From Sphingomonadaceae bacterium (lineage in GTDB: Bacteria; Pseudomonadota; Alphaproteobacteria; Sphingomonadales; Sphingomonadaceae): DNA of 12,487 nucleotides. The notes under the pieces are model-generated. The model was not told where the DNA came from, made no database searches, and saw only the letters and a list, made by a program, of their open reading frames with translations. Position 1 is the first letter of the stretch. Each line of letters opens with the position of its first letter. The stretch covers positions 1 to 12,487 of the forward strand of contig SHLU01000044.1 of the NCBI GenBank assembly GCA_004282995.1. Direction: 5' to 3'. Of this stretch, positions 1 through 7,011 are shown in pieces. The translations under genes were made by a program, and so were the position numbers.

Positions 1-1029
1 CCAATAGACGATATCGGTATATCGGCGTTCGGCCCAGCTGCGCGTTGCAGGAAGAATTTCCTTGGGAAAGGCGCTCACCCCGGTCGGCAAGACAACCTTT
101 CCCTCGCTCATACGGGCAAAGCTTTCCCAGTAGAGCCGCGCCGCCGAAGCACCTGTCGCGGGAAGCCAATAGAACATAATGTTATCCAGGATTGCATCGC
201 GGTCGAGCGCATCGAAAGGCGAGCCGTCATTATCGGTCCAAGCCCACATCTTTTCCAATATCCACCCCGCAAGCCCAACCGGTGAGTCGACCAGTCCATA
301 GCCAATCGTCTGTGGCCGCGTACTTTGCTGCTTGGAATAGCCCGAATCCCAGTCCTGGTAATGCTTAAGCGCCTTCATTGCCCGCACTTCCGGCGGTGAG
401 GGATTGGCAATATCCTCGGGCCCCGGTCGCCCGATCGGCATGTTGAGGTGGATGCCCCGACACCCCACTGGTGCCTGCGCGCCAATCGCAGTGGTGACAG
501 CCGCGCCCCAGTCGCCGCCCTGTGCGAGCCAGCGATCATATCCAAGCCGCTCCATCAGGATCGCCCATGTCTGTGCAATTTTTTCTACCCCCCAGCCCGT
601 TGTGTCCGGCTGGCCCGAGAATCCGAAACCCGGAAGTGAGGGGATCACCAAGTGAAACGCCGGACCGTCAGCTGGCTCGGTCAACAGGGGAATGACGTCG
701 AAGAACTCGCGCACCGAACCGGGCCAGCCATGCGTCATGACCAAAGGCATGGCATCAGCGTGCGAAGACCGTACGTGAAGGAAATGGATGTCGAGCCCAT
801 TGATCTCGGTCAGATGCTGGCTAAATCCGTTAAACCGCGCCTCGCATGTACGCCAATCGTAGCCGTCGCGCCAATAGGCAACCAGTTCCTGAAGCGTCGC
901 CAGCATGGTGCCCTGCGACCAGTCGTCAACCGTCTCCTTTTCAGGCCACCGCGCATCGTCTATCCTGCGATGCAAGCGATCAATCTCGTCCTCCGGCACG
1001 TCGAGCGCGAAAGGCCGGATGGCGCTCAT
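1..1029 (-). CDS. Epoxide hydrolase, microsomal-EH-like (3' end beyond window)
   Basis: An alpha/beta-hydrolase that should open epoxides to vicinal diols through a covalent ester intermediate. The 343 residues seen begin with an EHN-type N-terminal region (about 4-105). The oxyanion-hole motif HGWPGS is at 100-105, and the nucleophile elbow GGDWG places the catalytic Asp at D173. FPKEI contains E324, which aligns with the charge-relay acid of microsomal epoxide hydrolase (its FPSEL segment). The catalytic His, expected in an RGGHFAA-like motif just after the last visible residues (IVYW), lies outside the window. The family is usually about 380-400 residues, so about 40-60 are missing. The start ATG overlaps the stop of the upstream thioesterase gene (ATGA), which implies translational coupling and one transcript. 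Family assignment is firm; the substrate is unknown. Confidence 0.93.
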   Translation of the reverse strand, partial: MSAIRPFALDVPEDEIDRLHRRIDDARWPEKETVDDWSQGTMLATLQELVAYWRDGYDWRTCEARFNGFSQHLTEINGLDIHFLHVRSSHADAMPLVMTHGWPGSVREFFDVIPLLTEPADGPAFHLVIPSLPGFGFSGQPDTTGWGVEKIAQTWAILMERLGYDRWLAQGGDWGAAVTTAIGAQAPVGCRGIHLNMPIGRPGPEDIANPSPPEVRAMKALKHYQDWDSGYSKQQSTRPQTIGYGLVDSPVGLAGWILEKMWAWTDNDGSPFDALDRDAILDNIMFYWLPATGASAARLYWESFARMSEGKVVLPTGVSAFPKEILPATRSWAERRYTDIVYW

Positions 1030-1457
1030 CCTTGTGCGTCCTTCGCAGCCTGTTCGACCCGGCTGCGGTCGGCGAGCAGGATTGTGCTGGTGGCCTTGGC
1101 CAACACAGTGCCATCGGGCGACTTGAGGTGGCCTTCATAGAAACTTGTTCGCTTGCCGTGACGTTCGACCCAGCCTTCGGCAATCACCAGGCCCGGTCGC
1201 GCCGGCGCAAAGAAGCTGACTTTGAGCTCGAGCGACATCGGCGTAATCGTGTCGCCGTTCTTGGCGATGGCGGCATGCGCCATGGCCGCATCGATCCAGC
1301 CAGAAATAAAGCCGCCCTGCACCACCCCGCCCGAGTGGCACATGGCCGGTTTGGCCTCATATTCCAGCGTTGCCAGACCACGCGGATCAAGGCTGACAAT
1401 CCGGACCAGACCCATAGTTTCGTAGAGCGGGTGCAACTTCTCGGGAGTTTCCGGCAT
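1026..1457 (-). CDS. PaaI-family hotdog-fold thioesterase
   Basis: A 143-residue single hotdog domain, the normal size for PaaI/YdiI-type acyl-CoA thioesterases, which hydrolyse acyl- or aryl-CoA thioesters. The core motif HSGGVVQGG (H41 to G49), followed by the helix residue D56, matches the family's HGG...D active-site pattern. The C-terminal half has the expected strand pattern (SLELKVSFFAPARPG, then SFYEGHL). I chose the ATG at 1457 because AAAAGG lies about 7 nt upstream of it. The frame stays open for another 27 codons upstream, but that stretch overlaps the leuA promoter side and does not look like hotdog sequence. Its stop overlaps the epoxide hydrolase start, so the two form an operon divergent from leuA. 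The substrate cannot be read from the sequence. Confidence 0.9.
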   Translation of the reverse strand: MPETPEKLHPLYETMGLVRIVSLDPRGLATLEYEAKPAMCHSGGVVQGGFISGWIDAAMAHAAIAKNGDTITPMSLELKVSFFAPARPGLVIAEGWVERHGKRTSFYEGHLKSPDGTVLAKATSTILLADRSRVEQAAKDAQG

Positions 1458-1512
1458 GGCCAACCTTTTTGCGCTGAAAGATAATTGCCAGCGATGCCCG
1501 TGCAGCTTTGCC

Positions 1513-1541
1513 TTTACAACCCCTCGCGGCCCTCGCATAAG
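1513..1541 (+). promoter_or_regulatory. Putative sigma-70 promoter of the leu leader/leuA transcript
   Basis: TTTACA (1513-1518, 5/6 to TTGACA), a 17-bp spacer, and CATAAG (1536-1541, 4/6 to TATAAT). Initiation about 7 nt downstream of the -10 element falls at about 1548, which is the A of the first ATG of the leader ORF. Hexamer match and spacing are seen directly; activity is inferred. Confidence 0.6.
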
Positions 1542-1547
1542 TCGGGC

Positions 1548-1598
1548 ATGGCTATGAAGCGCGCACTGCTCCTACGACTTACCCGCCCTTGGGCGTGA
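1548..1598 (+). CDS. Putative leucine leader peptide (leuL-like attenuation peptide)
   Basis: A 16-codon ORF reading MAMKRALLLRLTRPWA. A second in-frame ATG at 1554 would give 14 residues. Four of five consecutive codons (1566-1580) are leucine: CTG CTC CTA CGA CTT, including the usually rare CTA. It ends 79 nt before leuA and starts at the predicted transcription start of the promoter at 1513-1541. This is the arrangement of an amino-acid attenuation leader: ribosomes stall on the Leu codons when charged tRNA-Leu is scarce and change RNA folding before leuA. There is no Shine-Dalgarno sequence, which fits leaderless translation. The role is inferred from Leu content and position; a chance ORF cannot be excluded. 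Confidence 0.6.
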   Translation: MAMKRALLLRLTRPWA

Positions 1599-1602
1599 CC
1601 AT

Positions 1603-1626
1603 CGGTGTGCCGGACTGAGCGCGCCG
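1603..1626 (+). promoter_or_regulatory. Candidate attenuator hairpin in the leuA 5' leader
   Basis: CGGTGTGC (1603-1610) can pair with GCGCGCCG (1619-1626): 8 bp including two G-U pairs, with an 8-nt loop, starting 4 nt after the leader stop codon. The 5' arm (1604-1610) can instead pair over 7 bp with GCGCACT (1561-1567), which overlaps the first Leu codon of the leader. That gives mutually exclusive folds dependent on ribosome position. No U-tract follows, so this is not a classical intrinsic terminator. It could be an antiterminator, or regulation could be Rho-dependent or translational. Confidence 0.4.
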
Positions 1627-1677
1627 CAGCGTTCAAGGGTTCTCCACCGTCCAGCCAGCAGTTTCCAGGCCGAAAAC

Positions 1678-3390
1678 ATGACCAGCCAACGCTCCATGCT
1701 CCGCGATCCGTCGCAGAAATATCACCCCTTCCCGCAGATCGACCTGCCCGATCGGCAATGGCCGAGTCGTACGATTACACAACCTCCTCGCTGGCTGAGC
1801 ACCGACCTGCGCGACGGTAACCAGTCGATCATCGATCCGATGGATGCGCTGAAAAAAAACCGGTTCTTCGACCTTCTGGTGGAAATCGGTGCCAAGGAAA
1901 TCGAGGTCGGCTTCCCCAGCGCCGGTGCGACCGAGTTCGACTTCATCCAGGGGCTAGTGCGCTCGGGCCGCATCCCTGACGATGTAACGGTTCAGGTCCT
2001 CACGCAGAGCCGCGAAGAATTGATCCGCACCAGCTTCGAAAGCCTCGATGGCGCCCGTGCGGCGATAGTCCATCTCTACAACGCGGTCAGCCCGGCCTGG
2101 CGCGAAATCGTATTTGGCATGACGCCTGAAGAAGTGGTCGGAGTGGCCGTGAAAGGCGCACAAGTCATGGCTGACGAGGCCGCCCGGCGTCCCGGCACAG
2201 AATGGCATTTCCAGTATTCGCCAGAAACCTTTTCGACTGCCGAAATCGATTTCAGCCTCGAGGTTTGCGCAGCCGTAATGGAAGTGCTCGAGCCGACCCC
2301 GGACAAGCCGATCATTCTGAACCTGCCCGCCACAGTCGAGGCAGCGACACCCAATATCTACGCCGACCAGATCGAATACTTCTGCCGCCACCTGCCGAAC
2401 CGTGAAAGCGCCGTAATCAGCCTGCACACGCACAATGATCGCGGGACAGGCGTCGCAGCGGCAGAACTGGGTTTGATGGCGGGGGCCGACCGCGTCGAGG
2501 GTTGCCTGTTTGGTAATGGCGAGCGGACCGGAAATTGCTGCCTCGTCACCATGGCACTCAACCTCTACACCCAAGGCATCGACCCGGGTCTGGATTTTTC
2601 CGACATCGACCGAGTGATCGAGACTGTCGAATATTGCAACCAACTGCCCGTGCACCAGCGCCATCCCTATGGCGGCGAACTGGTTTATACTGCTTTCTCC
2701 GGCAGCCATCAGGACGCGATCAAGAAGGGCTTTTCCGCCCGCGATAAACAAAACGATAAAGGCTGGCGCGTGCCCTACCTGCCGATCGATCCGGCTGATC
2801 TCGGGCGAAGCTATGAAGCCGTAATCCGGGTCAATTCGCAAAGCGGGAAAGGTGGTTTCGCCTGGGTCCTGGAGCAGGACCAGGGCCTGAAACTGCCAAA
2901 AAGGATGCAGTCTGATTTCAGTCCGCATGTGCAGGCCATGGCGGACCGGTTGGGCCGCGAGCTCAACGCGGCCGACATCTGGCAGACTTTTCGCAGCGCC
3001 TACCACGTGCAAACCGAGGCCAAGCGGTTCCAGCTTGTCGATTATGAAGAGAGCCGCGCGACCGACGGCACGCGGCTGTTCGCCGGCACCATTGCGGTCG
3101 ATGGCGAGGAACGCAGCGTCAGCGGACGCGGCAACGGCCTGATATCGAGTGTGATGGCAACCTTGCGCGATGCCTTTGGAGTTGAGCTGGAAGTGGCCGA
3201 CTATACCGAACACGCTCTCGGCACTGGTACAGATGCGCACGCCGCGGCGTATCTCGAATGTCGCACGCCTGAAGGGCAGACTGTGTGGGGTTGTGGTATC
3301 GACGAAGACATCGCCACTGCCAGCGTCCGTGCCGTTCTGAGCGCTGCCAATGGCGCCGTCGAGAACACGGAACGCGAAACCGCCGTTTAA
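1678..3390 (+). CDS. leuA: 2-isopropylmalate synthase (type 2 LeuA)
   Basis: First committed enzyme of leucine biosynthesis: acetyl-CoA plus 2-ketoisovalerate gives 2-isopropylmalate, in the cytoplasm. The 570 residues and the N-terminal extension before LRDGNQS (44-50) mark the long type-2 form, as in Mycobacterium. Zinc ligands are D46, H250 and H252 (in HTHNDRGTG), and GNGERTGN lies at 279-286. E183 (SPETFS) and H344 (SGSHQDAIKKG) fall at a constant offset of 35 from the known M. tuberculosis catalytic pair E218/H379, so the active site is intact. The linker and C-terminal LeuA dimer domain, which carries leucine feedback inhibition in the family, occupy roughly 430-565. The start has only a weak ribosome site. 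It is preceded by the Leu-codon-rich leader, suggesting attenuation by leucine supply. The next gene follows after 45 nt. Confidence 0.97.
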   Translation: MTSQRSMLRDPSQKYHPFPQIDLPDRQWPSRTITQPPRWLSTDLRDGNQSIIDPMDALKKNRFFDLLVEIGAKEIEVGFPSAGATEFDFIQGLVRSGRIPDDVTVQVLTQSREELIRTSFESLDGARAAIVHLYNAVSPAWREIVFGMTPEEVVGVAVKGAQVMADEAARRPGTEWHFQYSPETFSTAEIDFSLEVCAAVMEVLEPTPDKPIILNLPATVEAATPNIYADQIEYFCRHLPNRESAVISLHTHNDRGTGVAAAELGLMAGADRVEGCLFGNGERTGNCCLVTMALNLYTQGIDPGLDFSDIDRVIETVEYCNQLPVHQRHPYGGELVYTAFSGSHQDAIKKGFSARDKQNDKGWRVPYLPIDPADLGRSYEAVIRVNSQSGKGGFAWVLEQDQGLKLPKRMQSDFSPHVQAMADRLGRELNAADIWQTFRSAYHVQTEAKRFQLVDYEESRATDGTRLFAGTIAVDGEERSVSGRGNGLISSVMATLRDAFGVELEVADYTEHALGTGTDAHAAAYLECRTPEGQTVWGCGIDEDIATASVRAVLSAANGAVENTERETAV

Positions 3391-3435
3391 GGAACCTCGC
3401 AAACGCCTTCCCGTTTATCGGACAAGGAGGCGCCC

Positions 3436-4788
3436 ATGCTGTTGAAAAAAATAAAAACCCCCGGCCTGTCTCACCTGTCTTATCTGTTCGGTTCGGGAGG
3501 CAAGGCGGCGGTGATCGACCCACGCCGCGATTGCGAAATCTATCTCGAACAGGCCCGTGCCGAGGGTTTGGAGATCACTCATATTTTCGAAACGCACCGG
3601 AACGAGGACCTCGTATCGGGCGCGCCGATTCTGGCCGAATTGACGGGCGCTAAAGTCCTGCATGGGCCGAACCCCGATGGCGAAGTCGTTTATGCCGAGA
3701 CCACGCGTGAAGGAGATTGCTTTGCCATCGGCCAACTTGAGGTGCGCGTATTGGAAACCCCGGGTCACACCCATGATCACCTCGCTTTCGCTCTCTTCGA
3801 TAGCGAATATCCGGAAAAAGCAGTGGGTGTGTTCACCGGCGACGCAATGTTTGTCGGCGATGTCGGACGGACCGATTTCTACCCGGATCGCATGCGCGAA
3901 ATGGCTGGCGCACTCTTTGACTCCTTGCAGAAAATTCTCGCCCTTGGTGACCAGGCTATCGTCTGGCCGGCGCATGGGGCAGGATCAGTTTGTGGTTCGG
4001 GCATGGCCGAGAGGGAATTTTCGACCCTAGGCCACGAGCGGCGGAATAACCCTCGTCTGCAGATTGAAAGCCGCGATGAATTCATCGACACCAAAGTGTC
4101 CGAAAATCATTACCAACCGCCCTATTTCCGCTTGATGGAGCGCCTGAACCTCGAAGGCGGAGACGCAGCACCTCGGGTGATGCGTCCGCCTCGCCTCACG
4201 CTAGCGGAATTGCGCGAATGCGGTGCCGACCACCTTGTCGATATTCGCGAGCCTATGGCATTCGCGTCCGGCCATCTGCCTGGCGCGATGAACTTGCCAG
4301 GGGACATGATTCCTGCCTTTGCCGGATGGTTCATTCGTGAAGGCGAAAGCATTACTCTTGTTGCGTCAGACGAAGACCAACTGGCCAAGGCTATGGAACA
4401 CCTGGTGAGGATTGCGCTCGACAACATCGTGGGCGGTTACGTCGGCGTCGTGCCGGCGGCGGCGCAAGGATTAGAGATGCGGTCTATCCCGATGGTCGAT
4501 ACCGGTACGGTGGAAGATCGTTTGCAGCGAGGCAATTCGGACTGGACGTTGCTTGACGTCCGCGATGCCGACGAACGTGCAAGCGCCGCCATTGAAGGTT
4601 CGCAGCACATCTATGTCGGGTGTCTCAACGAGCAATGGCAATCACTCGACCAAGACCGGCACTATACCCTCATGTGCGCTAGCGGGATGCGAGCAACTGT
4701 TGCCGCGGGTTGGCTAGCGAGCAAGGGATTTACGAAACTGGACATTTATCTTGGCTCGATGGGGGCATGGAAGGCCGCGCACAGCTAG
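3436..4788 (+). CDS. MBL-fold hydrolase with two rhodanese domains (persulfide-dioxygenase-like)
   Basis: 450 residues: an N-terminal metallo-beta-lactamase fold of the ETHE1/persulfide dioxygenase type (about 1-240), then two rhodanese domains (about 254-345 and 355-448). Relatives oxidise glutathione persulfide or transfer sulfane sulfur. TPGHTHDH (H111), TGDAMF (D136) and WPAHG (H180) keep three canonical metal or active-site positions. The usual THxHxDH reads THRNEDL (53-59), so the second His, an iron ligand in ETHE1, is N56, and the last His is L59. The first rhodanese has no Cys in its active-site loop (LVASDEDQ, 308-315) and is probably inactive. The second has C414 in CASGMR and looks competent. 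The start has an excellent AAGGAGG 5 nt upstream. Probably cotranscribed with leuA. The family is firm; dioxygenase activity is doubtful. Confidence 0.9.
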   Translation: MLLKKIKTPGLSHLSYLFGSGGKAAVIDPRRDCEIYLEQARAEGLEITHIFETHRNEDLVSGAPILAELTGAKVLHGPNPDGEVVYAETTREGDCFAIGQLEVRVLETPGHTHDHLAFALFDSEYPEKAVGVFTGDAMFVGDVGRTDFYPDRMREMAGALFDSLQKILALGDQAIVWPAHGAGSVCGSGMAEREFSTLGHERRNNPRLQIESRDEFIDTKVSENHYQPPYFRLMERLNLEGGDAAPRVMRPPRLTLAELRECGADHLVDIREPMAFASGHLPGAMNLPGDMIPAFAGWFIREGESITLVASDEDQLAKAMEHLVRIALDNIVGGYVGVVPAAAQGLEMRSIPMVDTGTVEDRLQRGNSDWTLLDVRDADERASAAIEGSQHIYVGCLNEQWQSLDQDRHYTLMCASGMRATVAAGWLASKGFTKLDIYLGSMGAWKAAHS

Positions 4789-4885
4789 CCAAGCCTCCTT
4801 CCGGCCGATGCAACGGTCATGTTCTTCCTTGTCAATCACCGCAGGTGTGTGCTCCATCAGCTGACTGACCGGGAGAGGACGTCAC

Positions 4886-5938
4886 ATGACTGAAGCCATT
4901 ATCGAACCCGACCTGCCGATTATCGACCCGCACCACCATCTCTGGGATTTGCGACCGATGATCCCGGCATTCCCGGAGCCGCGCCACGACTTCATTGAAG
5001 CAATTGCGGGGGCGGCGCATTACACCTTCGATGCGCTCCAGGCGGATACCAAGGGCGGCCTCGAAGGCGGCCACAACATTGTCGGCACGTGCTTCATGGA
5101 GTGCGGAGCATTCTACAATCCCGCATATGGCGATGCAAAAAAGACAGTTGGGGAAGTCGAGTTCGTGAATGGCGTGGCGGCACAAGGCGCCAGCGGACTC
5201 TACGGTGATTATCGCCCATGCCACGCCATTATCGGCCATGCCGACCTTTCACTCGGCGATGCGGTTGGAGAGGTCCTCGAAGCATTGCAGGCTGCAAGCC
5301 CGCGATTCCGGGGGATCCGGCACCAGGGCGCGTGGGATGCCGATGCCGAGGTTCTGGGCGCGCCGTTTCACGCCCCTGAAGGTCTTTATCGCGATGCCAG
5401 GTTTCGCGCAGGCTTCAAACATTTGGCCAAGGATGGCCTAACCTTCGATGACTGGGTCCTGGAGCCGCAAATCGGCGACGTTACCGATCTGGCGAAGGCG
5501 TTTCCCGACCAGCCAATCATTCTCGACCATTGCGGAACTCCGCTCAATATCGCGAGCTATCGTGGCAAGCTGCACGAGAATTTTGACCGCTGGCGGAAGT
5601 CGATCCACACATTGGCCGAATGCGAGAATGTCTCGGTCAAGTTGGGCGGATTAGCGATGGCGTTTTGCGGAATGCCGGAGGACGGGCCAGCAAAGGGGCA
5701 CGGATCGGAGCATCTGGCGGCGCTCTGGCGCCCTTATATCGAGACTTGCATCGAGGCATTCGGGCCGAACCGGGCGATGTTCGAAAGCAATTATCCTGTG
5801 GATCGGTGGGGCGCGAGCTACGACACGTTGTGGAACGCATTCAAACGTGTTTCGCAGAGCCATACTGACGCTGAGAAGCAGGCCCTTTTCGCCGGAACAG
5901 CCGCCAAGGTCTATGGCATCGAAGACTTGCTTGCGTAG
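4886..5938 (+). CDS. Amidohydrolase family protein (PF04909-type TIM-barrel metal hydrolase)
   Basis: A 350-residue TIM-barrel hydrolase of the amidohydro_2 group. That group includes lactonases such as 2-pyrone-4,6-dicarboxylate hydrolase and 4-sulfomuconolactone hydrolase, and some decarboxylases. The N-terminal strand motif IIDPHHHLWD (12-21) supplies the metal-binding His pair. DHCGTP (D214, H215) and ESNYPVD (300-306, with terminal Asp D306) are the other signature motifs. Size is normal and no lesion is seen. GAGAGG lies 8 nt before the ATG. The 97-nt gap from the MBL gene has no convincing terminator or promoter. Neighbouring epoxide hydrolase, thioesterase and nitronate monooxygenase-like genes hint at breakdown of a cyclic or aromatic compound, but the substrate is unknown and the leuA link may be positional only. 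Confidence 0.9.
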   Translation: MTEAIIEPDLPIIDPHHHLWDLRPMIPAFPEPRHDFIEAIAGAAHYTFDALQADTKGGLEGGHNIVGTCFMECGAFYNPAYGDAKKTVGEVEFVNGVAAQGASGLYGDYRPCHAIIGHADLSLGDAVGEVLEALQAASPRFRGIRHQGAWDADAEVLGAPFHAPEGLYRDARFRAGFKHLAKDGLTFDDWVLEPQIGDVTDLAKAFPDQPIILDHCGTPLNIASYRGKLHENFDRWRKSIHTLAECENVSVKLGGLAMAFCGMPEDGPAKGHGSEHLAALWRPYIETCIEAFGPNRAMFESNYPVDRWGASYDTLWNAFKRVSQSHTDAEKQALFAGTAAKVYGIEDLLA

Positions 5939-6017
5939 CAAGTCAGTCCCCTCGACAAGCATTGCGCGAACGCATAAGCGCTAAAATCCATTGCAAAACA
6001 AAACTGGAGCTTTCCGG

Positions 6018-6995
6018 ATGCCGCTACCCGCCCCGTTCGACAAACTGCGTCTGCCCGTTATTGGTTCACCCCTCTTTATCGTCTCTGGGCCAGAGCTCGT
6101 TATCGCACAGTGCAAGGCCGGGATCGTGGGTGCATTCCCTTCGCTCAATGCGCGTCCGCAATCATTACTCGATGAATGGCTTCATCAGATCACCGAGGAA
6201 CTGGGCAAGCACAATCGCGAACATCCGGACCGCCCTGCTGCGCCATTCGCGGTCAACCAGATTGTTCACAAATCGAATGACCGGGTCGAAGCCGACATGG
6301 CGACTTGCGAAAAATGGCAGGTGCCGATGATCATCACTTCACTGGGTGCACGCGAAGAAATCTTCCAGGCGGTCGATAACTGGGGCGGCATCACCATGCA
6401 TGACGTGATCAACAATCGCTTCGCTCATAAAGCCATCGAGAAGGGCGCCGATGGGCTCATCCCGGTCGCCGCAGGCGCTGGCGGCCATGCCGGTACGCTC
6501 AGCCCCTTCGCTCTGATGCAGGAGATCCGCGAGTGGTTCGATGGACTGGTGGCGTTGTCGGGCTCGATCGCGCATGGCCAATCAATCCTGGCGGCGCAGG
6601 CGCTGAGCGCGGATTTCGCCTATATCGGCAGTGCCTTCATTGCTACCGAGGAAGCCAATGCCGACATGGGCTACAAGCAGGGCATCGTCGAAGGAAGCGC
6701 GGACGGCATTGTCTACACCAATCTCTTTACAGGCGTGCATGGCAATTATCTGCGCTCCTCGATCGAGAATGCCGGTCTGAACCCCGATGACTTGCCCAAC
6801 AGCGATCCCAGCAAGATGAACTTCGGCAGCGGCGGCAATACCAAGGCAAAGGCATGGAAGGATATCTGGGGTTCGGGCCAGGGAGTGGGGGCGGTCAAAT
6901 CGGTACAGAGTGTCGAGGACCGCGTTACGCAGCTGGAACGCGAGTATCGAGAGGCAAGAAAAGCGTTGGAGAAGGCGAGCGAACCCTATTGCTAG
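6018..6995 (+). CDS. Nitronate monooxygenase-like FMN protein (NMO/FabK superfamily)
   Basis: A 325-residue flavoprotein of the nitronate monooxygenase (formerly 2-nitropropane dioxygenase) group, expected to bind FMN in a TIM barrel and oxidise alkyl nitronates. The N-terminus RLPVIGSPLFIVSGPELV (11-28) is typical of this group. AAGAGGHAG (151-159) carries the probable catalytic His H157. SGSIAHG (181-187) and YIGSAF (202-207) form the phosphate-binding end of the barrel. I chose the ATG at 6018 because GGAG (6006-6009) sits 8 nt upstream. The alternative in-frame start at 5991 is TTG without a ribosome site. A TAAAAT at 5982-5987 could be a -10 element, but no good -35 pairs with it. It converges on the next gene, with 9 nt between the stops. 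Many proteins annotated this way have other physiological substrates. Confidence 0.92.
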   Translation: MPLPAPFDKLRLPVIGSPLFIVSGPELVIAQCKAGIVGAFPSLNARPQSLLDEWLHQITEELGKHNREHPDRPAAPFAVNQIVHKSNDRVEADMATCEKWQVPMIITSLGAREEIFQAVDNWGGITMHDVINNRFAHKAIEKGADGLIPVAAGAGGHAGTLSPFALMQEIREWFDGLVALSGSIAHGQSILAAQALSADFAYIGSAFIATEEANADMGYKQGIVEGSADGIVYTNLFTGVHGNYLRSSIENAGLNPDDLPNSDPSKMNFGSGGNTKAKAWKDIWGSGQGVGAVKSVQSVEDRVTQLEREYREARKALEKASEPYC

Positions 6996-7011
6996 GGCGC
7001 GGACCTAGTCC
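6992..7011. terminator. Inverted repeats between convergent stop codons (possible bidirectional terminator)
   Basis: CTAGG (6992-6996) and CCTAG (7004-7008) form a perfect 5-bp stem with a 7-nt loop that includes parts of both stop codons. An overlapping GGAC/GTCC stem lies at 7001-7011. No T-run follows on either strand, so terminator function is weakly supported. Confidence 0.25.

Noticed and set aside
846..1484. Plus-strand open frame across the thioesterase and epoxide hydrolase region
   Set aside because: The composition is typical of antisense reading, and the minus-strand genes here have clear motifs and an ATGA overlap.
1954..3402. Long minus-strand open frame (482 codons) opposite leuA
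   Set aside because: It mirrors leuA in the antisense frame, has no recognisable domain, and leuA on the other strand has all its active-site motifs. Such shadows are common in GC-rich DNA.
3415..3975. Minus-strand open frame opposite the MBL-rhodanese gene
   Set aside because: No domain, and it is fully covered by a well-supported gene with a strong ribosome site.
4789..4885. TTGTCA at 4829-4834 as a promoter for the amidohydrolase
   Set aside because: No acceptable -10 hexamer at 16-18 bp spacing.
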